From: JAWXUU01 sp044426085
GTDB taxonomy: Bacteria; Bacillota; Clostridia; Christensenellales; CAMQZB01
Direction: 5' to 3'
Assembly: GCA_044426085.1 (NCBI GenBank)
Contig: JAWXUU010000023.1
Location: 1-19,366 of the forward strand
Length of the DNA stretch: 19,366 nt
Of the stretch, positions 14,056 to 19,366 are shown in pieces. Under the pieces are notes generated by a model. The model was not told the origin of the DNA. It did not search any database and saw only the letters and a program-made list of their open reading frames with translations. Numbering within the stretch: position 1 is the first letter of the stretch; every line of letters begins with the position of its first letter. A program made the position numbers and the translations under genes.

Positions 14056-14892
14056 TTAAAACAACATCGGCGAAAGTAAAACTTTAAAATCACCATTAAA
14101 TCTGCACCTTGAAAGTGCAAACGCAACATCCTTTTCACACAAAATCAATTCGCCTTTTTCGGCATTTTCGCCCTTCTTATTTTCGCTGTTCACATTTTCA
14201 TTTATTTTATAAACTTTCACGCTTTCCACATTGTAAACATAAAGGAAATCACCGCCCGAAGCTGTGTCAATACCAACCTGTCCCCGTGGCTTTTCGCCCT
14301 TGAAAAAGCTTGCAAAGTTTACGTATTCTCCAACCAAAACACCGCGCAAGTCATCGCCAAACACAAGCAGATTACCGCTATCAAGAAAGGCAGAAGTCAA
14401 TAGGGACGTACATTCATTGCACATCTCGATTGTATATGTATACTCGTTTTTGACACCGTTTGCACTAAATATGTATATGCACCGCTTGGCGAATATATAA
14501 CCCGCGAATATCACGCCAAAGATGATTCCCGTGGGCACGCTTGCAACTGTTTGCAAAACACCGCTTGCGACTGATTGTTTCAGATATAAAAGACCCATGG
14601 CACCACCCCCGATTGTGAAAGTGAACAGATAAAAATTCAGCAGTGTGCGTTTGAATTTCTCTTTGCCAAACGCGACAAGCGTCATGCCAACGCTTACTGA
14701 AATCTTAAGCAAGAGCATGGCGAAATTCGGGATGTCTAACGTTGCAACTATCGCAATCAAAACACCAATCACGCTGGCAAGCAACCCGCGCCAAAACTTC
14801 AGTTTTCGCTTTTCCTGCATGCCACAAAGATACAAGATTATGTAGTCTATTATCAAATTGTCCAGTATCACCACTTCTATATACACAAGCAT
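14056..14892 (-). CDS. spoIIGA: SpoIIGA, sporulation sigma-E processing aspartic peptidase
   Basis: A 278-residue membrane protease (peptidase family U4/A36) that cleaves pro-SigE in response to the forespore signal SpoIIR. The N-terminal half has five hydrophobic helices (about residues 5-24, 35-53, 57-76, 83-104, 110-135). The C-terminal half is soluble, with the active site D171-S172-G173 in SAFLDSGNLL, the single DSG/DTG motif that works as a dimer. The C-terminus KVLLSPMLF is typical. The ATG at 14892 was chosen because AAAGGGTG lies 5 nt upstream and the family starts MxVYxExxxLxNxxxD. The frame stays open upstream for 67 codons but reads as a Pro/Thr low-complexity run from G-rich repeat DNA. 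It is the first gene of a spoIIGA-sigE operon. Confidence 0.9.
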   Translation of the reverse strand: MLVYIEVVILDNLIIDYIILYLCGMQEKRKLKFWRGLLASVIGVLIAIVATLDIPNFAMLLLKISVSVGMTLVAFGKEKFKRTLLNFYLFTFTIGGGAMGLLYLKQSVASGVLQTVASVPTGIIFGVIFAGYIFAKRCIYIFSANGVKNEYTYTIEMCNECTSLLTSAFLDSGNLLVFGDDLRGVLVGEYVNFASFFKGEKPRGQVGIDTASGGDFLYVYNVESVKVYKINENVNSENKKGENAEKGELILCEKDVAFALSRCRFNGDFKVLLSPMLF

Positions 14893-14962
14893 TTTTTCAC
14901 CCTTTACAGTATACAAAATCACCGTGCGCTTAAACTTCGCTTTTTGTCGAGCTTTGTTGTTT

Positions 14963-15070
14963 GTGTGGGTGTTTGTGGGTGTGGATGTGGGAGTGGGAAT
15001 GGGTGTGGGGGGAGTGGGAATGGGAGTGGGTGTGGAGTGGGTGTGGAGTGGGTGTGGAGTGGGGGGGTTT
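14963..15070 (+). repeat. G-rich low-complexity tract with 11-bp direct repeats
   Basis: About 108 bp of GTGGG-type words with many GGG runs separated by short loops, including three exact head-to-tail copies of GGGTGTGGAGT (15028-15060). The plus strand has strong G-quadruplex potential. Just after it lie a GTGGGC-TCT-GCCCAC hairpin (15071-15085) and a 19-bp palindrome (15092-15110). Confidence 0.7.
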
Positions 15071-15136
15071 GTGGGCTCTGCCCACGCCCGCAAGGGTGGT
15101 GACCACCCTTGACCCTTATTGGGGGTGGATTGTTGG

Positions 15137-15232
15137 GAGTTTTGTTTGGTAAAAAGGCTTCGCCTTTTTGCAAGTTGGGGGGTGGGGGTTGTGAATTTGA
15201 GTTTTGGTGGGTAAAAAGGCTCTCGCCTTTTT
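15137..15232. repeat. Duplicated hairpin unit (AAAAAGGC...GCCTTTTT)
   Basis: Two units each start with GAGTTTTG and carry a terminator-like hairpin: AAAAAGGC-TTC-GCCTTTTT at 15151-15169, and AAAAAGGC-TCTC-GCCTTTTT at 15213-15232. They are spaced by 62 bp. Both could act as bidirectional terminators, but no gene ends beside them. Confidence 0.6.
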
Positions 15233-15279
15233 ATTGGGCGTGGCTGGGGTGGGGTGGGCTCGGACGTTGGGGATAGCTT

Positions 15280-15382
15280 GCAGAATTTGCTTTTCTACTG
15301 CGTCAAAAATGGGTTGCGGTCGCGTACGTGAGTACGCTTGTCGCAACCCTATATTTTTTCCTTGTATAAAAACAAATTCTGC
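15280..15382. repeat. 103-bp extended palindromic element
   Basis: The outer inverted repeat GCAGAATTTG (15280-15289) / CAAATTCTGC (15373-15382) encloses a strong inner hairpin: GGGTTGCG (15311-15318) with CGCAACCC (15342-15349), and GCGTAC (15322-15327) with GTACGC (15332-15337). AAAAAT before the inner stem also pairs with ATTTTT after it. The whole stretch can fold as one long imperfect hairpin. It is non-coding. Confidence 0.6.
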
Positions 15383-15409
15383 CACCAAGGCTACCACTTC
15401 TGCAATTGG

Positions 15410-15495
15410 GCACGAGTGCTTTGCACCGTGCTGGGGGCGAAGCCGTTGGCTCGCCCCTCAATATTTAAAACGTGGTGAAGCCGTTGGCTCACCAC
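15410..15495. repeat. Three tandem hairpins with one shared shape and covarying stems
   Basis: Each has a lower stem, a single bulged A, a 4-bp upper stem and a 3-nt loop: 15410-15431 (GCACG/CGTGC, GTGC-TTT-GCAC), 15434-15457 (GGGGCG/CGCCCC, AGCC-GTT-GGCT) and 15472-15495 (GTGGTG/CACCAC, AGCC-GTT-GGCT). Copies two and three share the upper stem and loop exactly but differ in the lower stem by paired changes. Confidence 0.65.
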
Positions 15496-15499
15496 CCCC

Positions 15500-15604
15500 G
15501 CAAGCCGAAAGGCTTGCAACCAACAAATTGAAAAATTCCACACAAGACGAAAGCTTCGCTTTCGCTTGCACCCCAAATAATTGAAGCGACCCCAAAGGGG
15601 TCGC
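15500..15604. repeat. Three further perfect hairpins
   Basis: GCAAGCC-GAAA-GGCTTGC (15500-15517), CGAAAGC-TTC-GCTTTCG (15548-15564) and GCGACCCC-AAA-GGGGTCGC (15586-15604). Stems are 7-8 bp with 3-4 nt loops, one being a GAAA tetraloop. No gene is associated. Confidence 0.6.
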
Positions 15605-15652
15605 CCCAACAGCGACGAAATATAAAGTGGGGCAAGCAGCTCCGGCTTAGGA

Positions 15653-15735
15653 TTTTGGGGAATTTTTGCCACGAAGGTGGGCGCAGATGATATTGGTATA
15701 TATCAAGCCCGCATTCGTGGCAAAAAACCCCAAAA
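15653..15735. repeat. 83-bp long-stem palindromic element
   Basis: TTTTGGGG (15653-15660) pairs with CCCCAAAA (15728-15735), TTTTTGCCACGAA (15663-15675) with 15714-15726, and GGGC (15679-15682) with GCCC (15707-15710). That is 25 bp of stem with small internal loops and a 24-nt AT-rich end loop. It could be a mobile palindromic repeat or the footprint of a structured RNA. Confidence 0.6.
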
Positions 15736-15754
15736 GACAAGCCCGAGCGGGGCT

Positions 15755-15824
15755 CCGTGTGACCCATAGGCAAAAAAAAGAAACCCTCGCGGGGTTTCGT
15801 TTTTTTGCCTATGGTGTCACACGG
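15755..15824 (-). terminator. Long terminator of aspS reaching into the coding end
   Basis: On the minus strand GAAACCC pairs with GGGTTTC around a 5-nt loop (15780-15798), followed by a run of T. The stem then continues outward through an A/T tract, CCATAGGC/GCCTATGG and CCGTGTGAC/GTCACACGG. The outer part (15807-15824) includes the aspS stop codon (15809-15811) and its last codons. Confidence 0.8.
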
Positions 15825-17137
15825 TTTATGTCGCGTGGGAACAGACTCGCAAACCTCACGTTAGGGAAATTCAAGAGTTTCATTGTGAGTCTTTCAAGAC
15901 CAAGACCGAGTCCGCCGTGTGGTGGGACTCCGTATTTATGAAGCATTAGGTATGTTTCGAAATCTTCGATGTTCATACCGAGTTTTTGCATTTTTTCAAC
16001 TTGCATATCATAGTCATGAATACGTTGACCGCCAGTTGTTATTTCCATACCTCTGAAAAGAAGGTCGAAAGAAAGAGTGTACTCTTTGTCGGCTGGGTCT
16101 TCCATTGCATAGAATGGACGTTTTCTTGATGGATAGTGCGTAACGAAAATGAAATCTGAACCGAGTTCTTTTTTTGCGTATTTAGAAAGCAAAACTTCTT
16201 CTTCTGGTTCGAAATCTTCATAATCCGCGATTGGACGTTTGAATTTTTTAGAGATGAGTTCTTTTGCATCCATGAATTTGATAACAGGGATGTTATCAGC
16301 GCTAGGCATATCAATATTCAGAAGTGCAACTTCTTTTGCATATTCTGTTTTGAGAAGGTTCAAAATATATTGAAGAGCACCCGCTTCCATTTGCATGATA
16401 TCTTCGAAACCGTCGATAAAGCCCATTTCGAAGTCCATAGAAATATATTCGTTCAAATGGCGAGACGTGTCGTGTTTTTCAGCACGGAACACTGGCGCGA
16501 TTTCGAAAACTTTTTCAAAAACGCCAACCATAGTTTGTTTGTAGAACTGTGGTGATTGAGTAAGGAAAACTTCCTTGCCGAAATAATCAAGCTTGAAGAT
16601 GTTTGAACCACCTTCAGCACCCGCAAAAACGATTTTAGGGGTTCTGATTTCTGTGAAGTCTTGAGAAGTCAAGAACTCTCTGAATCCGCGTGCAATCGCT
16701 TCTTGAACCTTGAAGATTGCTCTTTCTTTTGGGTTACGAAGAGAGATTGGGCGAAGTGTTAAGTTTGTATCTAGTGGCACATCAAGTTTCTTTTTGTTGA
16801 TTGTGATCGGCATCATTTCTTTTGGCTGAGAAACAACTTCGATATCGTGGATTTGAAGTTCAAATCTGTCGGTACGAGTTTGGTCTTGAACGATTTTGCC
16901 AGTCACGATAACTGATGCGTTTTCAACAACGTTTTCAGCTTTTTCGTAGCCCGCGAAATCTTTAGACATAACGCATTGCACTTCATCTCTTGAAGTTCTT
17001 AAGATAACAAACGCAAAGTCGCTCATTTCTCTTATTCTGTGAATAATACCTTTGACACAGCAAACTTCGTCAACGTGGTTTGCAAAATCGTCGAATTCAA
17101 CATAGCTTTTTGCTATGTTACCAGTTATATTTTCCAT
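15809..17137 (-). CDS. aspS: Aspartyl-tRNA synthetase, archaeal-type (probably non-discriminating)
   Basis: A 442-residue class IIb aminoacyl-tRNA synthetase that charges tRNA-Asp, and probably also tRNA-Asn, with aspartate. The N-terminal OB-fold anticodon domain (about 1-105) begins VKGIIHRIREM. The catalytic domain shows TPKIVFAGAEGGSNIF (166-181), QSPQFYKQ, motif 2 FRAEKHDTSRHLNE (217-230) and motif 3 GLGLGLERLT (409-418). The length of about 440 and lack of a bacterial GAD insertion mark it as the archaeal/eukaryotic-type AspRS found in many clostridia. His33 in the GIIHRIRE segment seems to sit where non-discriminating enzymes have His and discriminating ones Trp (inference from family knowledge). 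A GatCAB amidotransferase would then be needed elsewhere. ATG 17137 follows GGAGG at 17144-17148; the in-frame TTG at 17194 has no such site. It has its own promoter and terminator. No T-box leader fits in the roughly 80-nt leader. Confidence 0.9.
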   Translation of the reverse strand: MENITGNIAKSYVEFDDFANHVDEVCCVKGIIHRIREMSDFAFVILRTSRDEVQCVMSKDFAGYEKAENVVENASVIVTGKIVQDQTRTDRFELQIHDIEVVSQPKEMMPITINKKKLDVPLDTNLTLRPISLRNPKERAIFKVQEAIARGFREFLTSQDFTEIRTPKIVFAGAEGGSNIFKLDYFGKEVFLTQSPQFYKQTMVGVFEKVFEIAPVFRAEKHDTSRHLNEYISMDFEMGFIDGFEDIMQMEAGALQYILNLLKTEYAKEVALLNIDMPSADNIPVIKFMDAKELISKKFKRPIADYEDFEPEEEVLLSKYAKKELGSDFIFVTHYPSRKRPFYAMEDPADKEYTLSFDLLFRGMEITTGGQRIHDYDMQVEKMQKLGMNIEDFETYLMLHKYGVPPHGGLGLGLERLTMKLLNFPNVRFASLFPRDINRVTP

Positions 17138-17226
17138 TACATTCCTCCAACCAAGATTGGTTATTTTATCTATTTTATTATCGTGCACTTTCAAAATTCC
17201 TAGTGTTTAATAATGATTACTGATTG

Positions 17227-17255
17227 ATTATATCACGCACCAATTTTTTTTTCAA
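17227..17255 (-). promoter_or_regulatory. Sigma-A promoter of aspS
   Basis: On the minus strand, TTGAAA (17255-17250), a 17-bp spacer and TATAAT (17232-17227), preceded by TGA for an extended -10. An 8-bp inverted repeat, TAGTGTTT (17201-17208) and AAACACTA (17261-17268), brackets the promoter. Confidence 0.8.
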
Positions 17256-17273
17256 GCAAAAAACACTAAGTTT

Positions 17274-19100
17274 CTATTCAAATGCTAGTACCATTTGATT
17301 TTTATGAACTTTTTTAACTTTCTTGCCAGTGAAAACATCTTTCACTGACCTAGGAAGAGAAATCGCGTCGCCACGATTGACACACACAAACATTTTTTCA
17401 CCGCCGTTTGTTCTTTCAAAACAAACGCTTCTGTCGCTGATTTCATGCAACATCAATTCTTTAGAATCGAAAATATCGCGACTTCTTAGCTCGCCAAGCT
17501 GTTTGAAAAACGCAGTGAATTCTTCATCGATAATTTCAAAATTCATGCAACGGCGATTGAATGGATCTGTGTATCCCTGCATAAGATTTTCGTCGCCATA
17601 ATAAACCGATGGCACACCAGGGAGGGTGTAGCTTAGAAGATAAGCCATTTTCACAAGCTGTTTGCCAAGCGTGATTTCTTCATCGGAAAGTGAAATTTCC
17701 GACATCACTTCACGCGTCATATCGTTTTGCTTTTCACCCGCAAGTGCCGTGAGAATTCTCGCACTGTCGTGGCTTGAAAGCATGTTCATTGTTTGCAACA
17801 AGTTGTGGCTTGGATAATTAGAAACCAAATCGATAATCTTTTGCATGAAATATGCAGAATTGCCCTCTCGCACAAAATCGATGATACCGTCTTTCCAAAC
17901 ATAGTTCATCACACCGTCGAGAAGATTTTTACTGAAATATTGTCTGCGCGTGCCGTAGGCAACCTTGTTTGACGCGTCTTCCCAAACTTCGCCAATCAGA
18001 AACGCACCTTCAAATTCACGCACTTTTTCTGTGATAAAGCAAAGCACATTATCGGGAATTTCGTCAACTACGTCTAGGCGGAAACCTTTCACGCCCATTT
18101 TTGCATATTTTTCAATAACACCACCCGCACCGCAGATGTAGTTTATATAGCTTTGTTTTGATTCGTTCACTTCCGGCAAGAGTTCTATGCCCCACCAACA
18201 CGCGTATTCTGTTGGGTATTTTTTGAAGCTGAACCATTCGAAATATTCTGATTTTCTGTCGCGGTATGCACCGACTTTTTTGCCGTGCTTTCCGCTTTTG
18301 TTGAAATAGATACTGTTTTCGCCAACGTGGTTGAAAACGTGATCCATGATGATACTGATGCCGTTTTCATCGCAAGTTTTCACGAATTCTTTAAACTTTT
18401 CTTCACCGCCAAAGCATTCATCTACCTCTTTGAAATTTCCAACATCGTATTTGTGGTTGGATTCCGCTTCATAAACTGGGTTGAGATAGATATATTTCAC
18501 ACCAAGTGATTTGATATAGTCTAGTTTTTCTGTTATACCTTCAAAGTTGCCACCAAAATGGTCGTTGTTTGGCATTATGCCGTCCACAAAGTGGAAATAT
18601 GGCTCGCCACCCCAATCATCGCGATTCACACCGCCAACTTTTTTATATCGCTTGCCACCAATGTTGAATCGGTCGGGGAAAATTTGATATATAATACCAC
18701 CGCCAAGCGAAGGAGTTTTTACATCGTCTGGATAAACCGTGAGCTGGAAAGAATAATGCCCGTTGATTTCCGTGCGATTGTTTTTATACTTTGTTATGTG
18801 CTGAGTATATCCACCGTCGAAATATGAGAATGAATAATAATAAATTCCACGTTCAACAGGCATATAATTGCAAGAATATATGTCGTAGTCGCCATCTTTT
18901 CCAACCTTATGCATATGAATATTAACAAAATCATTAAGCCCGTCTTTCGTTATTGAAAAGTGCAGACCTGTGCACACGGCTTCTCTTAAAATCTTGATAT
19001 TTATTTTCAGCGACCTGCCAATCATCGCACCGCCAACTTCCGAAACAAATTCCCTTGTCGTCGGCATGAACACTGCAAAATCCTTCGTTGTCTTCTTCAT
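17274..19100 (-). CDS. GH13 alpha-glucan hydrolase (neopullulanase/cyclomaltodextrinase-like)
   Basis: A 608-residue glycoside hydrolase without a signal peptide, so probably cytosolic. An N-terminal beta domain of about 125 residues resembles CBM34, as in neopullulanase, cyclomaltodextrinase and maltogenic amylase (GH13_20-like). The barrel starts at GGIIYQIFPDRFN (about 134-146), with the conserved region DHVFNHVG (253-260). The nucleophile is D343 in GFRLDVVDE, the acid/base E371 in LIGEVWEDA, and the third acid D445 in LSSHDSARIL. A short C-terminal beta domain ends the protein. It would hydrolyse maltodextrins, cyclodextrins or pullulan to small sugars; the exact specificity is not readable. 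The ATG at 19100 has a weak upstream GAGG. A consensus promoter lies at 19159-19187. It precedes aspS on the same strand, but aspS has its own promoter. Together with glgB it points to storage-glucan turnover. Confidence 0.88.
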   Translation of the reverse strand: MKKTTKDFAVFMPTTREFVSEVGGAMIGRSLKINIKILREAVCTGLHFSITKDGLNDFVNIHMHKVGKDGDYDIYSCNYMPVERGIYYYSFSYFDGGYTQHITKYKNNRTEINGHYSFQLTVYPDDVKTPSLGGGIIYQIFPDRFNIGGKRYKKVGGVNRDDWGGEPYFHFVDGIMPNNDHFGGNFEGITEKLDYIKSLGVKYIYLNPVYEAESNHKYDVGNFKEVDECFGGEEKFKEFVKTCDENGISIIMDHVFNHVGENSIYFNKSGKHGKKVGAYRDRKSEYFEWFSFKKYPTEYACWWGIELLPEVNESKQSYINYICGAGGVIEKYAKMGVKGFRLDVVDEIPDNVLCFITEKVREFEGAFLIGEVWEDASNKVAYGTRRQYFSKNLLDGVMNYVWKDGIIDFVREGNSAYFMQKIIDLVSNYPSHNLLQTMNMLSSHDSARILTALAGEKQNDMTREVMSEISLSDEEITLGKQLVKMAYLLSYTLPGVPSVYYGDENLMQGYTDPFNRRCMNFEIIDEEFTAFFKQLGELRSRDIFDSKELMLHEISDRSVCFERTNGGEKMFVCVNRGDAISLPRSVKDVFTGKKVKKVHKNQMVLAFE

Positions 19101-19158
19101 ATAAGTCTCTACCTCGCATTTATATTTTCTAGTCTTTTTTATTTACATCAATTTATAT

Positions 19159-19187
19159 ATTATACCACAAAGGAGAATGAGTTGCAA
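19159..19187 (-). promoter_or_regulatory. Sigma-A promoter of the GH13 hydrolase gene
   Basis: On the minus strand, TTGCAA (19187-19182), a 17-bp spacer and TATAAT (19164-19159), preceded by TGG (extended -10). The leader is about 55 nt. No catabolite-repression operator is recognised. Confidence 0.8.
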
Positions 19188-19196
19188 TAGGTAAAT

Positions 19197-19217
19197 GAAA
19201 AATGCGAATCATTTTTC
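19197..19217. terminator. Hairpin between the IS30 fragment and the GH13 promoter
   Basis: GAAAAATG (19197-19204) pairs with CATTTTTC (19210-19217) around CGAAT. It could stop transcription coming from the transposase gene before it enters the GH13 promoter. The stem is AT-rich and only 8 bp. Confidence 0.4.
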
Positions 19218-19257
19218 AAATTAAAAACAGAAAATTAAAAATTAAAAATTAAAAATG
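19218..19257. repeat. AT-rich repeat, inverted relative to 5970-6052
   Basis: TTAAAAACAGAAAA followed by 7-mer TTAAAAA copies: the reverse complement of the 14-mer and 7-mer repeats at 5970-6052. It abuts the outer end of the IS30-family sequence. Confidence 0.65.
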
Positions 19258-19270
19258 ATAGATTGTCAAA

Positions 19271-19366
19271 TTAAGTGCAACACTTTTTAAAAGTATTTGC
19301 GAGAAACTCGATAGGCGACAACCAACCTAAGCGTTTTCGTGGTCTATTATTTATGAGATCTACAAT
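19271..19366 (-). mobile_element. IS30-family transposase, C-terminal end (cut by the window edge)
   Basis: The last 31 codons of a transposase enter from the right edge and stop at TAA (19271-19273). The sequence includes LINNRPRKRLGWLSPIEFL and ends FKKCCT, which fits the conserved C-terminus of the IS30 family (LNxRPRKxLGxxTPxE), just after the third acidic residue of the DDE catalytic triad. The sequence just past the stop (GATTGTCAAATTAAGTGCAA at 19261-19280, overlapping the last codons) is the likely IS end. The frame is open to the window edge, so the gene may be intact outside; only the family is certain. Confidence 0.8.

Larger units (their letters stand above)
14893..15808. other. 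Gene-free 0.9-kb spacer full of repeats and hairpins
   Basis: No reading frame here has a ribosome binding site or recognisable protein. The stretch is made of a G-rich tract, paired hairpin repeats and two long palindromic elements, listed separately, ending in the aspS terminator. It separates spoIIGA from aspS, both on the minus strand. No credible spoIIGA promoter could be placed with confidence. Confidence 0.8.

Noticed and set aside
14945..14951. Spo0A box (TGTCGAG) upstream of spoIIGA
   Set aside because: It matches the TGTCGAA heptamer at 6 of 7 positions, but the only nearby -10 (TATACT, 14908-14913) would place the start site within the ribosome binding site, so the pair does not form a convincing spoIIG promoter.
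14893..15093. In-frame N-terminal extension of spoIIGA by 67 codons from a TTG
   Set aside because: It reads as Pro/Thr low complexity from the G-rich tract, lacks a ribosome binding site, and the family start matches 14892.
15204..15584. 126-codon open frame in the repeat-rich spacer
   Set aside because: It runs through several palindromes, has no ribosome binding site and its product resembles no protein family.
17138..17226. T-box riboswitch in the aspS leader
   Set aside because: The leader is about 80 nt, too short for a T-box, and no T-box bulge sequence or terminator is seen.

Overview
The window looks like a piece of chromosome from an endospore-forming Bacillota bacterium, most likely a clostridial lineage and perhaps an uncultured gut member (the lineage is inference). 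Evidence is the sporulation set sigG, sigE and spoIIGA, a clostridial-style second type IIA topoisomerase pair, an archaeal-type aspartyl-tRNA synthetase, GGAGG ribosome binding sites and strong sigma-A promoters.

Layout. (1) 1-284: a leader with two REP-like hairpin units and a promoter, then an EamA/DMT exporter. (2) 1327-3561: a tight plus-strand run of ABC-F ATPase, ArsC/Spx-fold protein and DUF1294 membrane protein, closed by a terminator. (3) 3696-5782: a stand-alone glycogen branching enzyme of the eukaryote-like GH13_8 type with its own promoter and terminal hairpin. (4) 5756-6096: a gene-free spacer with a 161-bp inverted-repeat, MITE-like element and AT-rich 7- and 14-mer tandem repeats. 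(5) 6097-10526, minus strand: ParC-like and ParE-like topoisomerase subunits overlapping by 4 nt. (6) 10769-12762, plus strand: murG and sigG. (7) 12897-13169: a 90-residue protein with 20 cysteines. (8) 13341-14892, minus strand: spoIIGA-sigE, convergent with sigG. (9) 14893-15808: about 0.9 kb without a credible gene, packed with G-rich direct repeats and at least ten hairpins. (10) 15809-17137, minus strand: aspS. (11) 17274-19100, minus strand: an intracellular GH13 alpha-glucan hydrolase. (12) 19271-19366: the C-terminus of an IS30-family transposase running off the window edge.

How the genes fit together. SpoIIGA is the membrane protease that activates pro-SigE in the mother cell, and SigG is the late forespore sigma factor. 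They are usually co-oriented (spoIIGA-sigE-sigG), but here sigG faces the other two, with the cysteine-rich gene between them. murG beside sigG recalls the usual dcw (division/cell wall) to spoIIG neighbourhood, with the ftsQ-ftsZ part absent. The branching enzyme and the GH13 hydrolase together suggest intracellular glycogen or maltodextrin turnover.

No undescribed defence or mobile system is evident. The least explained material is the set of structured repeats in the spacers at 1-140, 5823-6052 and 14963-15735, where related hairpins keep the same shape while their stem sequences change together, and the high-cysteine protein inside the sporulation cluster.
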